A stretch of DNA of 64,000 nucleotides from Candidatus Tidjanibacter gallistercoris (GTDB lineage: Bacteria > Bacteroidota > Bacteroidia > Bacteroidales > Rikenellaceae): contig DXFY01000014.1 of NCBI GenBank assembly GCA_019114205.1, positions 1 to 64,000 of the forward strand, read 5' to 3'. This document shows, piece after piece, positions 42,239 through 53,400 of the stretch; position 1 is the stretch's first letter; each line of letters opens with the position of its first letter. Made by a program: the position numbers and the translations under genes. The notes below the pieces were generated by a model, which was given only the letters and a program-made list of their open reading frames with translations, was not told the origin of the DNA and ran no database searches.

Positions 42239-43027
42239 TTATACCAAATAGTTTACCGGATTGACCGACTGCACGCTCCTATGGAGTGCAAAATTAGGCA
42301 TTTTTTTCCGAATAATTTCATGGATAAGGTCGATGGCGCAATATTCGCTCTCGAAATGGCCGATGTCGGCTATTACAAGGTCGCGGTCGGCGTCGAGGAA
42401 GTCGTTGTACTTGAAGTCTGCCGAAAGGTAGATGTCGGCTCCGGCCCGTTTTGCCTCGTGCATCAAGGATGCTCCGGCTCCGGTGCAGACTGCCGCCCGC
42501 CGGACCGTCGGTTGCGTGAGAGCGCTGTACCGGATGCAGCCGACCGAAAGTCTGTCGCGCACCATGCGCAGGAATTCCGTCGTCGGTATCCCGCATTCCG
42601 TTTCGCCGACCACCCCGAATCCGGAACCGGGAACCCCCGTGTCGGTCGGCTCCAGCAGCATAACGTTCCGCAGCCCCAGCAGATTGCCCAGCTTGCGGCT
42701 CATTCCTTCCGGAGCGCTGTCGAGGTTGGTGTGGCAGGCATAGAGCGCGATTCCCTGCCGCAGGGCCAGGGCGACGGTGCGTTCGATGTAGGTGCTCCCT
42801 GTGAGGCGTTTCAGCGGATGGAAGATGACCGGATGGTGGGCGATGACGAGTCCGGCTCCGAGGGCGGCGGCTTCGGTCACGACGGCCTCGGTGATGTCCA
42901 CGCACAGCAGGGCGCTATCGGTTTCCGCATCGCCGTTGCCGACGAGGAGTCCGCTGTTGTCGTAATGCTCCTGGAGCGACAGGGGAGCCGCCTCTTCCAG
43001 GACGGCCGTAATTTCCTTTATCTTCAT
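42239..43027 (-). CDS. Nif3-like dinuclear metal-centre protein
   Basis: A 262-residue protein of the YbgI/Nif3 family (GTP cyclohydrolase I type 2-like), which forms hexameric toroids with a di-metal site. The start at 43027 gives MKIKEITAVLEEAAPLSLQEHYDNSGLLVG. Metal ligands are visible in IAHHPVIFHPLKRL (His pair), HTNLDSAPEG and DIGHFESE (His and Glu). It lacks the ~100-residue central insertion of the long form. The substrate is unknown. The zinc-ribbon gene follows 19 bases later, and a MerR-type gene is 72 bases upstream. Confidence 0.93.
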   Translation of the reverse strand: MKIKEITAVLEEAAPLSLQEHYDNSGLLVGNGDAETDSALLCVDITEAVVTEAAALGAGLVIAHHPVIFHPLKRLTGSTYIERTVALALRQGIALYACHTNLDSAPEGMSRKLGNLLGLRNVMLLEPTDTGVPGSGFGVVGETECGIPTTEFLRMVRDRLSVGCIRYSALTQPTVRRAAVCTGAGASLMHEAKRAGADIYLSADFKYNDFLDADRDLVIADIGHFESEYCAIDLIHEIIRKKMPNFALHRSVQSVNPVNYLV

Positions 43028-43099
43028 ATCGATTCGGTTTGTCGGTTCGGTGTCCGGCGGCGCCATGCCCTTTCGGGGGGCGGGACGGCTTGGAACATA

Positions 43100-43819
43100 T
43101 CAGAAAAGCGTCTGTTCGATGGCCTGCACTTTCGGTTTCGGCTCCTCTTCCGGCGCCTCTTCGCCTGCGGCAGCTTCGCCGGCGAAGGCCGCCTTCGCCG
43201 ATTCGAAGCCGTCATCCGCCGCGGCCGCTCCCGCCTGCAGCAGTTCCAGCGGCACGGCTACTTCGAATAGTACCTGTTCCTCGAAAGGCGGCCGGGAGGA
43301 GGCCGGAGCTGCGGCACCGTCTGCCGGTTGTTCGGTACGCCCGGCTGTTTCCCGTGCGCTGTTTGTCAGCGCACCGCCCTCCTCCTCTCCCGTGGAGTAT
43401 GATTTTACGGCATCGCCTGCGGCCTGCGGCATCGCTTCGTCCGCAAGGTCGTCGGTGTCGTCGTCCACCGTCTGCCCTTCGTAGGCGAGGTCTTGTTTGA
43501 TTTCGAGCAGAATGGCGCGTATGTTCATCAGCCGTTCGGTAATCTCCGCGTCGCGGTCCACCTCCTTACGGTAGTCGCGGATGTGTTTGCGGGCGACCTC
43601 GATTTTCATGTTCCGCTCTTTGAGCAGGTGGTAGATGATGCGGATGTTGTCCACGTCCTTCGGGGTGAAGAGGCGGTTGCCCTTCTTGTTCCGGTGCGGT
43701 TTGAGGATATCGAACTCCTGCTCCCAGTAGCGCAGCAGCGAGGGATTCACGTCGAACATCTCCGCCACTTCGCCCATGGAGTAGTAGATTTTGCCTTTCT
43801 TATGGTTTATCTCCTGCAT
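43100..43819 (-). CDS. MerR-family transcriptional regulator with an acidic C-terminal region
   Basis: A 239-residue protein from the ATG at 43819 (MQEINHKKGKIYYSMG). The winged HTH is clear: YSMGEVAEMFDVNPSLLRYWEQEFDILKPHRNKKGNRLFTPKDVDNIRIIYHLL (about 12-65), followed by the linker helix (KERNMKIEVARKHIRDYRKE). From about 110 the protein becomes Ala/Glu/Asp-rich and low in complexity, with no metal-binding Cys. Similar MerR proteins with variable tails are conserved in Bacteroidetes. Its targets are not known. It lies between the aspartyl protease and Nif3 genes on the same strand. Confidence 0.88.
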   Translation of the reverse strand: MQEINHKKGKIYYSMGEVAEMFDVNPSLLRYWEQEFDILKPHRNKKGNRLFTPKDVDNIRIIYHLLKERNMKIEVARKHIRDYRKEVDRDAEITERLMNIRAILLEIKQDLAYEGQTVDDDTDDLADEAMPQAAGDAVKSYSTGEEEGGALTNSARETAGRTEQPADGAAAPASSRPPFEEQVLFEVAVPLELLQAGAAAADDGFESAKAAFAGEAAAGEEAPEEEPKPKVQAIEQTLF

Positions 43820-43933
43820 AGTCGGTCGGGTTGGGGGTGACTGAAAACGCCGCAATTTACGAAAAAAACGCCGAACCGCCCCATGCCGGAAGCCGAAGGT
43901 GCATTCCCGCTTTGCAGCAGGCTCCCTTGTCCC

Positions 43934-45271
43934 TCACCGGTTCGCAGCGGAACGGTGTTCGCCGCGAACGCGGCAGGCGTCGTAATCCACGGTAAGTACA
44001 TCGAAGGCCGTAACGAAATCCGTGCCCAGCGAACCGTATTCCGTACCGGCCGCGGCTCCCGCGCCGCCGTCCGGGAGGACATCGGTATCGTGCAGCGTGA
44101 AGGGAATGCTGTCCAGCATCAGTTCCAGCGAAGGCATCCGATAGCAGACGGTTTCCACGATACCTGCGAAACCGCCTATCCGTACCGTATCCCGTATGCC
44201 GCGGGCGTCGACCTCGTTCCGGAACTTTTCGTAGAAAGACGGGTAGCATGTCGTCGAGACGTTTCCCGTATCGAAATGGAAGAGCAGCGGGATGTCTCCG
44301 GCGAAGATGCGGATGTAGGGCTGGAAGCTGTTCAGCATCATGTTCGCCGTCTCTTCAGTCCCGTCCGTGTGCAGCGTGGGCTTGGCGGGGAAGACGATGC
44401 GCCGCGTGCGGTTGTCGATGGCGAAACTGCCCGCCTTGCGCATGAAAGCATTGCCGAGCACCGCACTGATGACTTCGATGGTGTCCGTCGCCGGGTCGGG
44501 TGGCGACACCAGGAAGACGGGGTTCCGCATCACGATGCCGCCCACCTCGATGCTGTCGGTCACGCCGAGGCCGACCGTTCCCCATTCGATGCCCGCCACG
44601 GGTATCGAGTCGGCGATTATCCGGATGCCGTTCGCGCGGGCAAAAGCCTCGGAAACGAAGTTGAACTGTGCCGCGCCCGTGTCGAAGACGAAATCGCGGA
44701 TGTTGCCGCCGATGCGTACCGGGACGGTCATGATACGGCCCCGCCCGATGCTGTCGAGCCGGTAAGGTACCGATGCCGCACGGTCGGGCATGACGAGCTG
44801 CGGGGCGGGATGTCTGGCTAAGGCGTGACCCGTTCGCCGGAGAAATTCGAGACTGAAGCGCAGGCCGTCGGGCAGACTGCCGCCCGCACCGGCAATGAAA
44901 CCGTCCGCAAGTTCCGCAGCTTCGGCGTACCGGTCGAGCATGAAGAGGTCGAGCAGGGACATGAATACCATACTCGTGGTATTGTCGGGGCCGAGTTCGC
45001 CGCCGTATGTCTCCAGCAGTTCCGTTGCGGCGGCGAGCGCCTCTTCCGGACGGTTGAACCAGGTGCCGGTCAGGGTCGCCGCGATGCCCCGCAGTACGGG
45101 CGAGGCGATGCTGTCTCCCATTTTGGAGAACGCTTCGTGCAGCGCGAAACAGTCGCCGGCATCCAGCAGGCGGGCGATGTGCCGGTCGGTTTCCTGGGCT
45201 TCCGCCGATGCGGGCCCTATCGCCGCGGCGAGCAGCAGCAAAAGATGCAATACGTATTTCATGACGTTCAT
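43934..45271 (-). CDS. Exported retropepsin-like aspartyl protease with two DTG motifs
   Basis: A 445-residue protein with a signal peptide (MKYVLHLLLLLAAAIGPASAEA). Residues ~25-150 are helical and TPR-like. Two aspartic-protease repeats follow: FVFDTGAAQFNFVSEAFA and, about 140 residues later, LFHFDTGNVSTTCYPSFY, each with the strand pattern ending GGxxx-NP or SLGTDF. A single chain with two DTG lobes resembles a pepsin-like arrangement built from retropepsin domains. It should act in the periplasm or at the surface; no substrate is evident. The start at 45271 (MNVMKYVL) is chosen; 45262 is possible. Confidence 0.85.
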   Translation of the reverse strand: MNVMKYVLHLLLLLAAAIGPASAEAQETDRHIARLLDAGDCFALHEAFSKMGDSIASPVLRGIAATLTGTWFNRPEEALAAATELLETYGGELGPDNTTSMVFMSLLDLFMLDRYAEAAELADGFIAGAGGSLPDGLRFSLEFLRRTGHALARHPAPQLVMPDRAASVPYRLDSIGRGRIMTVPVRIGGNIRDFVFDTGAAQFNFVSEAFARANGIRIIADSIPVAGIEWGTVGLGVTDSIEVGGIVMRNPVFLVSPPDPATDTIEVISAVLGNAFMRKAGSFAIDNRTRRIVFPAKPTLHTDGTEETANMMLNSFQPYIRIFAGDIPLLFHFDTGNVSTTCYPSFYEKFRNEVDARGIRDTVRIGGFAGIVETVCYRMPSLELMLDSIPFTLHDTDVLPDGGAGAAAGTEYGSLGTDFVTAFDVLTVDYDACRVRGEHRSAANR

Positions 45272-45403
45272 CGTTTGTCGGAGCAGTCGGCAGCCGGAAC
45301 TTCGTGCCCGGCCGTCGATGCCGCAGCTGTAAAGATAAACATGATGGTGCTGCCGTGCAAGAACTAAAACGAAACAGGGCGCATGGGGCACGGCATATTT
45401 TCC

Positions 45404-45411
45404 TACCTTTG
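45404..45411 (+). promoter_or_regulatory. -7 box (TACCTTTG) of the flavokinase gene
   Basis: It is an exact TAnnTTTG match 20 bases before the ATG at 45432. No convincing -33 box is seen. Confidence 0.45.
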
Positions 45412-45431
45412 TTCCGTAAAAGGATTCGAAT

Positions 45432-45812
45432 ATGGTGCACAAGATAAGAGGGGCGGTGGTGCGCGGCAACAGCATCGGCCGCAGGCTCGGTTTTCCCACC
45501 GCAAATATTCCCGTTGCGGCGGAGGTGCCCGTGCAGGACGGGGTGTATGCGGCCGAGGCGCGCGTGGACGGAACGCTTTACCGCGCCATGGTGAACATAG
45601 GGACGAGGCCCACCGTGGGCGACGGTGCGGGCCGGTTCGCGGAAGCGAACCTGTTCGGTTTCGACGGCGACCTGTACGGCAGGCCGGTCGTCCTCTTCCT
45701 GTTGGCGTACATCCGGCCCGAACGCAGGTTCGATAGCCTCGATGCTCTGAAGGAACAGCTTGCTGCCGACCGGAAGACGGTTTCGGAATATTTTGAAAAT
45801 GCGGCAGGTTGA
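45432..45812 (+). CDS. Stand-alone riboflavin kinase domain
   Basis: A 126-residue protein that covers only the C-terminal flavokinase half of RibF. The motifs are intact: GNSIGRRLGFPTANI (12-26) for ATP binding, GVYAAEARVDGTLYRAMVNIGTRPTV, and FDGDLYGRPVVLFLLAYIRPERRFDSLDALKEQL at the end. It should phosphorylate riboflavin to FMN. The FAD synthetase half is absent and no in-frame remnant lies upstream, where a promoter-like box is found instead. Either a full RibF exists elsewhere or FAD synthesis is separate. It diverges from the aspartyl protease gene. Confidence 0.88.
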   Translation: MVHKIRGAVVRGNSIGRRLGFPTANIPVAAEVPVQDGVYAAEARVDGTLYRAMVNIGTRPTVGDGAGRFAEANLFGFDGDLYGRPVVLFLLAYIRPERRFDSLDALKEQLAADRKTVSEYFENAAG

Positions 45813-45923
45813 TGTTGCGATTTTTATGGTTTCGACGCGGCATTTGCTTTTTATATAAAAATATATGGCTGCCTTAGTGTAGTTTTTGATTAATTAATCT
45901 GTAATTGATAAAAAATATTAAAA

Positions 45924-47342
<1,419 letters not shown>

Positions 47343-47821
47343 CGCGACACGAAGCGAAAGATGCTAAAACTCCCGGTGCCCGCAGGTACCGGGAGTTCAT
47401 TTCGATGAAGGTTCCGGCCGGCCGTGCTTCGTTCGCCGCATCGACGGATTTGCAGGCATCCGTTATCGCACATGCCGACAGACGGCATCCCTCCCGCTGC
47501 TTCGGAACGTGCAGTGTCCGGCATTCCTGTGCGGAAGCTGTGAAGCGGTGAAGGGGACGTCGCCCCTTTGCAGTCTCGGTGCGCATCCTGCCGTTTCGGA
47601 AAATGGTGCGCGGAATATCGGAGGGGGCGGTTCGGAGCATTGGTCGGCTGCTTCCGGCAGCGGAAACGGAACAGGAAACGGGGCGTTCCGTGTCGCGGTG
47701 GTGTGCGGAGGCTTCCCTATTCCTCTCCGAGGGACGGTCTTTTGCCTTCTTTGCGGCTTGCCGGCGGCAGCGGGAGCGAAGCTTCTGGCGGTGTACATTG
47801 CCAGAGGCTTGCAGTTTCGTC
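47343..47821. other. Gap between convergent ahcY and thrE-type genes
   Basis: About 480 bases with the hairpin at 47368-47397 and no credible gene. Frames on both strands are Arg/Ala/Cys-rich. Confidence 0.55.
47368..47397 (+). terminator. Hairpin terminator of ahcY
   Basis: AACTCCCGGT (47368-47377) pairs perfectly with ACCGGGAGTT (47388-47397), followed by CATTTC. It is 26 bases after the stop. Confidence 0.65.
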
Positions 47822-48346
47822 CTATTTCGCCAGGGGCTGTTCCCTTCGCGGCGCGGTCCATGTTTTCCGCCGCGTCATGGAGTAGGCTTTTTTGGGAAAA
47901 AGGAAGATAACCAGCGTGGCGCCACCTGCGAGCAGGAAGACGACGCTGACGGTCACCGTCGCATTGACGAAGAATTGGTTGATGTAGAGTTCCGCCGCGG
48001 TGTAGTCGCCCAGATGCTGCATCAGTTTGACGAGGGCATAAACGCTTTTGTAGGCATACATGCCCGGAATCATCGGCAGCAGTGCGGGAATGTAAAGCAC
48101 CGTGAGCGGACAGTGCGACAGGCGTCCGAACCAAAGCGCGAGCAGCCCGATGGTCATCGAGGCGCAGAACGATGCTGTGGCGATATCCATTCCTCCGTAG
48201 TGCATCAGCGTGTAGCGCAGCGCGTGCCCCGCTGCGGCGAGGACGGCGATGTATGTGAATGCCCGCCGCGGCGGATGGGAGATGGCACCGAAACCGATTG
48301 CGGCGACGGCAGCGAGCAATCCGTCCGTAATGATGTCCGTTATCAT
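47822..48346 (-). CDS. Threonine/serine exporter, small ThrE subunit
   Basis: A 174-residue membrane protein with about five helices: MITDIITDGLLAAVAAIGFGAIS, FTYIAVLAAAGHALRYTL, ATASFCASMTIGLLALWFG, and a conserved core LYIPALLPMIPGMYAYKSVYAL. It matches the ThrE_2 half of amino-acid exporters; in Corynebacterium both halves are one protein. The start codon overlaps the stop of the larger subunit gene by 4 bases, so the two are translated together and probably assemble into one exporter. The last ~20 residues are basic and cytosolic. Confidence 0.88.
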   Translation of the reverse strand: MITDIITDGLLAAVAAIGFGAISHPPRRAFTYIAVLAAAGHALRYTLMHYGGMDIATASFCASMTIGLLALWFGRLSHCPLTVLYIPALLPMIPGMYAYKSVYALVKLMQHLGDYTAAELYINQFFVNATVTVSVVFLLAGGATLVIFLFPKKAYSMTRRKTWTAPRREQPLAK

Positions 48347-49113
48347 AGCAGGTTTTTCATGAACAGAAGCAGGGGTACGGCCAAGCCCGTAGCGATGCAG
48401 ATGACCAGCAGCGTGGCCTGAATAAGGCGCGAGGTGCCCGTGACCGTATGTCCTTCGAGGATGTCGATGATGCCGTTGATGAGCGGTACGCCCGGAATGA
48501 GGAAGAGTACGCTCGTACCGATGGCGATGTTCGGCGTCCAGCCGGGAATGAGTGTCAGGGAAGCGAACATGGAGGCGGCGAAGGCCGACACCATGAAAAC
48601 GATGAAGTGGTTGTAATGGCGTTTCTGCATCTGCTGGCGGATGAACATGCCCAGCAGCGTGGCCAGAACTACTGCCGCCACGGCGCCCCACGACCCGCCG
48701 AACAGCCTGCAAAAGGCGCCGTTTGCCAGCCCCACGAGGACGAGTATCCGGTAGGGCGACATTTTCGGACGGGCAATGATTTCCCGATACCGTGCTTTCA
48801 GCTCGGCCAGCGGCATGTGGGTGTCGTAGGCCTCCCAGCTCAGCGCGCTGAGTTCGGAGTTGTATTCGAAGGAGATGGGAAGCGCCGGTATGGAGAGTAC
48901 CTCGGTATTGACACTGCCCGTGTCCGCGTCGTCGAATACGGTGAGCACGATGGTTTTGGACAGCGTCGTCATGTGTATCCGCAGGCCGAAGGCCTCGCCG
49001 ATGCGCGACGAGTTCCGCAGCACACGCGAGGTATGCACGCCCGAACCGAGCAGGCACGTCGCGTATTCGGCTATGAACCCCGTTATCTCTTTCAGTTCCT
49101 CGTTCGTTTTCAT
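48343..49113 (-). CDS. Threonine/serine exporter, large ThrE subunit (DUF1212)
   Basis: A 256-residue protein. The soluble N-terminus (LLGSGVHTSRVLRNSSRIGEAFGLRIHMTTLSKTIVLTVFDD) is the DUF1212 signature of ThrE-type exporters. Five helices follow (YRILVLVGLANGAFCRLFGG, GAVAAVVLATLLGMFI, FIVFMVSAFAASMFASL, SVLFLIPGVPLINGIIDILEG, LLVICIATGLAVPLLLF). Substrate specificity (threonine, serine or dipeptides) is inferred from the family. The start is at 49113; the frame is open upstream to 49257 but crosses a promoter box. It overlaps the small-subunit gene. Confidence 0.9.
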   Translation of the reverse strand: MKTNEELKEITGFIAEYATCLLGSGVHTSRVLRNSSRIGEAFGLRIHMTTLSKTIVLTVFDDADTGSVNTEVLSIPALPISFEYNSELSALSWEAYDTHMPLAELKARYREIIARPKMSPYRILVLVGLANGAFCRLFGGSWGAVAAVVLATLLGMFIRQQMQKRHYNHFIVFMVSAFAASMFASLTLIPGWTPNIAIGTSVLFLIPGVPLINGIIDILEGHTVTGTSRLIQATLLVICIATGLAVPLLLFMKNLL

Positions 49114-49146
49114 ATCCCCTGCGCGGCTGGTTTTGCCGCGGCGCTG

Positions 49147-49154
49147 CAAAGGTA
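49147..49154 (-). promoter_or_regulatory. -7 box (TACCTTTG) of the ThrE-type pair
   Basis: It is an exact TAnnTTTG match on the minus strand, 33 bases before the ATG at 49113. The -33 region is not convincing. Confidence 0.4.
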
Positions 49155-49221
49155 GTGCACGGAAGGAAAATTTCCGCGGCGCAGCGACCGTCTCCGCCGA
49201 TTTTTTCCGCCGCCGGGAACG

Positions 49222-49253
49222 GAAAAAGGCACGGCCGTCAGAGGCCGTGCCTT
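49222..49253 (-). terminator. Rho-independent terminator of the efflux operon
   Basis: AAGGCACGGCC (minus strand) pairs with GGCCGTGCCTT around a 6-base loop, followed by TTT. It lies 24 bases after the TolC-family stop. Confidence 0.9.
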
Positions 49254-49276
49254 GCACCGGGTGCCGGAAGCGCCCG

Positions 49277-50467
49277 TTACAGGTAGATGACGTGGAGCCG
49301 TGCCAGCCCCAGCCGGTACTCCAGTTCGGTGCGTATGCGTACTTCGAGCGCCGAATAAAATGTGTCGAGTTCGGAGTAGTAGTCCACGATGTTGATTTGT
49401 CCCGCTTCGAGCGTCCGGCCGAGCATGTCGGTGTATTCCGCCGCGTCGGGCATGGTACTGAAAGACTCCAGCATCCGGCCCGTATAGTCCACCTTCAGGT
49501 AGAGTTCCCGGACCGCACTGCGCTTTTCGGTCAGCGCCGATTCCGCTCCGGCCTTCGCCGCCTGTTCCATGGCGCGCGCCCGCTTAACGTTGAAGCGGTT
49601 GGAAAAAAGCGGGATGCTCAACCCGGCCGAAAAACCGTTGAAACGTTCTCCCGTACCGTATTCGTACTTGTAGCCGAGTTCGATTTTCGGAAGCGCCTGC
49701 TGGCGGCTCAGGCGCACGTCGTAGCGGGCGCTTTCCTCCTGCAGACGGAGCGCCGTGAGGTCGGGCGCACAGGTCTCCCAGTCTGCCAGCAGCGCCTCCA
49801 GCGGCATCATCGCTTCGGCCGGAGGCATCCGGTAACCGCATTCGGGCAGTTCGCCGCCGTTGAGCGCTGCGAGTCGCTGCGAGAGTTCGATGATGCGTTT
49901 GTCTACCTCCGAGAGCTCCTCGCGCAGCAGCAGGTATTCGAATTCCGTCCGGTTTCTGTCGATGGCCGTCGCGTCGCCCGTTTCGTAGCGCGAAGCGAAC
50001 AGGGCGGCCATGTGTTCGGCAGCGGTCAGGCGCGGAGCGTTGATTTCGGCAATGCCGTGCAGCGCGCACAGTTCGAGATAAACCTCCTGGGCCTCCAGCA
50101 ATATCTGTTGCCGCAGGGCGAGGTATTCGGCTTCGTATTGCCGTGCACGCGTTGCCGCTATCCGGCTCCGGGTGGCGTAGAGCATCGGCAGGTCGAAGGA
50201 CTGCGACACCTCCAGCTCGCCTTCCTTGCCGAGTGCCGCGGGAGCATCGCCCATCGAGCTGTACGATATCGAGAGCGGTTCGAGCGAGTTGCCCGTGCGG
50301 GCTTCGTAGGTGCGTCCCGCGGTCGCGTATGCTTCGGCACGCAGCGACAGGTTGTTCCGTTCCACGCTTTCGAGCACGCGCCGCAGTTCGTCCTCCTGTC
50401 CCTTTACGGTCGCGGGCGCCGCCGCCAGCAGCGCCGCGGCGAGAACCGTTATGATTTTGCTATTCAT
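49277..50467 (-). CDS. TolC-family outer-membrane efflux protein
   Basis: A 396-residue protein with a type-I signal peptide (MNSKIITVLAAALLAAAPATVKGQ). The mature part shows the two-fold TolC pattern: long helices (SLRAEAYATAGRTYEARTGN, then ALRQQILLEAQEVYLELCALHGIAE) and short outer-membrane strands (LPKIELGYKYEYGTGERFNGFSAGLSIPLF). It forms the trimeric exit duct for the RND pump encoded directly upstream. There is no lipobox Cys, unlike CusC. Its start overlaps the RND gene by 8 bases, and a strong terminator follows, so it is the last gene of the operon. Confidence 0.92.
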   Translation of the reverse strand: MNSKIITVLAAALLAAAPATVKGQEDELRRVLESVERNNLSLRAEAYATAGRTYEARTGNSLEPLSISYSSMGDAPAALGKEGELEVSQSFDLPMLYATRSRIAATRARQYEAEYLALRQQILLEAQEVYLELCALHGIAEINAPRLTAAEHMAALFASRYETGDATAIDRNRTEFEYLLLREELSEVDKRIIELSQRLAALNGGELPECGYRMPPAEAMMPLEALLADWETCAPDLTALRLQEESARYDVRLSRQQALPKIELGYKYEYGTGERFNGFSAGLSIPLFSNRFNVKRARAMEQAAKAGAESALTEKRSAVRELYLKVDYTGRMLESFSTMPDAAEYTDMLGRTLEAGQINIVDYYSELDTFYSALEVRIRTELEYRLGLARLHVIYL

Positions 50468-53400
50468 CCTGATTGCATTTGTCGGTTGATAATTCGCCCC
50501 CCGCGCGGCGGAGCCGCCGTTTCTCGGCCCGGCTGCTGAAGAGCATGTACATGATGGGCATGACGAAGCCGTTGAGCAGCGTGGAGCTGACCAGACCGCC
50601 CAGAATAACCTGCGCCATCGGACTCTGTATCTCGTTGCCCGACACGTCGCCGTTCACCGCCAGCGGGATGAGGGCGAGGGCCGTGGTGAGCGAGGTCATC
50701 AGAATGGGCGTGAGGCGGTCGAGCGAACCGTGCACCACGGCGTCGTACATCGTGCAGCCTTCGGCGCGCAGCTGGTTGTAGCGCGACACCAGCAGGATAC
50801 CGTTGCGCACCGAGATGCCGAAGAGCGAGATGAATCCGATGATGGAGGGAATGCTGACCACGCCCGATGTTATCCAGATGCTCGCCACGCCTCCGACCAG
50901 TGCGAAGGGGAGGTTCACCATAATCATCGTCGAGAGGGGGACGCTTTTGAACTCCTGGAACAGGAGCATGAAGACCACGAGGATGGCCAGCAGCGATGCG
51001 AAGACGAGCGTGCGCGAGGCCGACTGCTGGCTTTCGAACTGCCCGCCGTACTCCACGTAGTACCCTTCCGGAAGGACGATGTCCCGATCTACGGCCCGGC
51101 GGATGGCTTCCACCGCCCCGCCCAGGTCGCCTCCGACGACGTTCGCCGAGACGACGATTTTTCGTTTCACGTTCTCGCGGCTGACCGTGTTGGGGCCGGT
51201 CGAGGATTCGATGTCGGCCAGGTAGCTGAGCGGTACCTTGACGCCGTTGCCGTCCACGAGCAGGTTGCCGATTTTTTCTATCGTGTTGCGCCGGTCGTCG
51301 GCCACCTTGACCGTAAGGTCGAACGTATTGTTGCCTTCGTACACCTGCGATACGGCCTGTCCGGCGAGCGCCGTGGCGATGTACTCGTTGAACTGCGGCA
51401 TGGTGACGCCGTACAGGGCGAGCATCTCCCGCCGTGGCGTAATCTTCAGCTGCGACCGTTCCACCTGCTGTTCCACGCTGATGTCGGCGATTCCCTCAAT
51501 ATCCGATATGGACTGCCCTATCCGGGTGGCGAGCGCGTACATCCGGTTCAGGTCTTCGCCGAAAAGTTTGATGGCGATGTTGGCCTTGGTGCCGGAGAGC
51601 ATGGCGTCGATGCGGTGCGAAATGGGTTGGCCGACCTCTACGGTGAGACCGCGCAGGTCGCCCAGCCGGTGGCGCACGTCGGCGAGGAATTCGTCGCGCG
51701 AACGCCTGTCGAGCACGAAAGGCGCTTCGAGTTCCGAGGCATTCACTCCGAGGGCGTGTTCGTCCAGCTCGGCGCGTCCGGTCTTGCGGGCCACGGTCTG
51801 TATCTCCGGTATTTCGAGGAGTATTTCCTCTACCATGCGTCCCATGCGGTCGGACTCTTCGAGCGATACGCCGGGCATTGTGGCGACGCTGATGGTTAGC
51901 GAACCCTCGTTGAACGGCGGCAGGAAGCTGCTGCCGAAGGTGCTGAATACCACGGCGGCACCGACGAACAGGGTGACGACCGCGGCCAGTACTGTCCGGC
52001 GGTGGCCCAGTACCCATGCGAGCGCTTTTCCGTAGATGCGTTTGCAGAACCGCGTAACGGGGGGCTCCTTCTGGCTGCGGCGGAGCGCCCGGTCGGAGGT
52101 GAGCATGTAGCTCGACATGACGGGCGTCAGCGTCACGGCCACCAGCAGCGAGGCGAGCAACGAGATGATGAAGGCCATGCCGAGCGGTTTGAGCATGCGC
52201 CCTTCCATGCCGCCGAGGAAGAAGAGCGGTACGAAGGCGACGATGGTGATGAAGGTGGCATTCACGATGGAGACGCGGATTTCGCGCGAGGCTTCATACA
52301 CGACCTTCAGGCAGTTTTCCCGTTGCCCCTTGGGGCGTGCGTAGTTCTCCCGCAGCCTTTTGTATACGTTCTCCACGTCGATGATGGCGTCGTCCACGAG
52401 CGAACCGATGGCGATGGCCATACCGCCGAGGCTCATGGTGTTGATGGTATGTCCCGTCAGGCGCATCACGATGACGGCGATGAGCAGCGACAGGGGCATG
52501 GCCGTCAGCGATATGAGCGTCACGCGACCGTTCATGAGGAACACCAGCAGGACGAGCACTACGAAGAAGGCGCCCTCAATCAGCGAGTTTTTGATGTTGT
52601 TTATCGAACTGTCGATGAAGCGCGACTGGCGGAAAATGTCGGTCGCCACCTGCACGTCGTCCGGGAAGCCCGTGCCGAGCTCCGCGATGGTCGCGTCGAG
52701 CGCTTCGGTCAAGGCGATGGTGCTCGTGTAGGGCTGCTTGGTAACGGTAATCAGTACGCCCGGCCTGCCCTCCACGGAAGCCACGCCGAGCTGCGGCGAC
52801 TTGGCGCCCGTCCGGACTTCGGCGATGTCGCCGAACGTTACGGGCGCTCCTTCGGCCGACATGCGGACGAGCCCTGCGGCTATCTGCTCCGTATCGGTCG
52901 TGGAGGCCATGCCCCGGACGATGTATTCGTTGCCGTATTCGTAGAGCACGCCGCCCGACGAGTTCCGGTTCATCTCCTCCGCCGCCGCGAGCACCTCGTC
53001 GAGCGTGATGCCGTAGGCGTCCATCTTTTCGGGCGAAAGCAGGATTTGGTACTCCCGGATGTCGCCGCCGAGGACGGCTACCTGCGATACGCCCGCAACG
53101 GAGAGCAGGCGCGGTCGGATGGTCCAGTCGGCCAGCGTGCGCAGCTCTTCGAGCGTGGTATCCCCGTCGGAGGTGAGGCCGATAATCATCATTTCGCCGA
53201 GAATGGAGGACTGCGGACCGAGGGTGGGTTGCCCTGCCGTGGGGGGCAGCTGTTCGGCTACCGATGCGAGCCTTTCGGAGACGATTTGCCGGGCGATGTA
53301 GATGTCGGTGTCCCAGTCGAATTCCACCCATACGACCGAGAAACCCGTCGTGGACTGCGAACGGACGCGGCGCACGTCGGTCGCGCCGTTGAGCGACGTT

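Noticed and set aside
45813-45923. SAH or SAM riboswitch ahead of ahcY
   Set aside because: The leader is AT-rich and lacks the conserved stems of these riboswitches.
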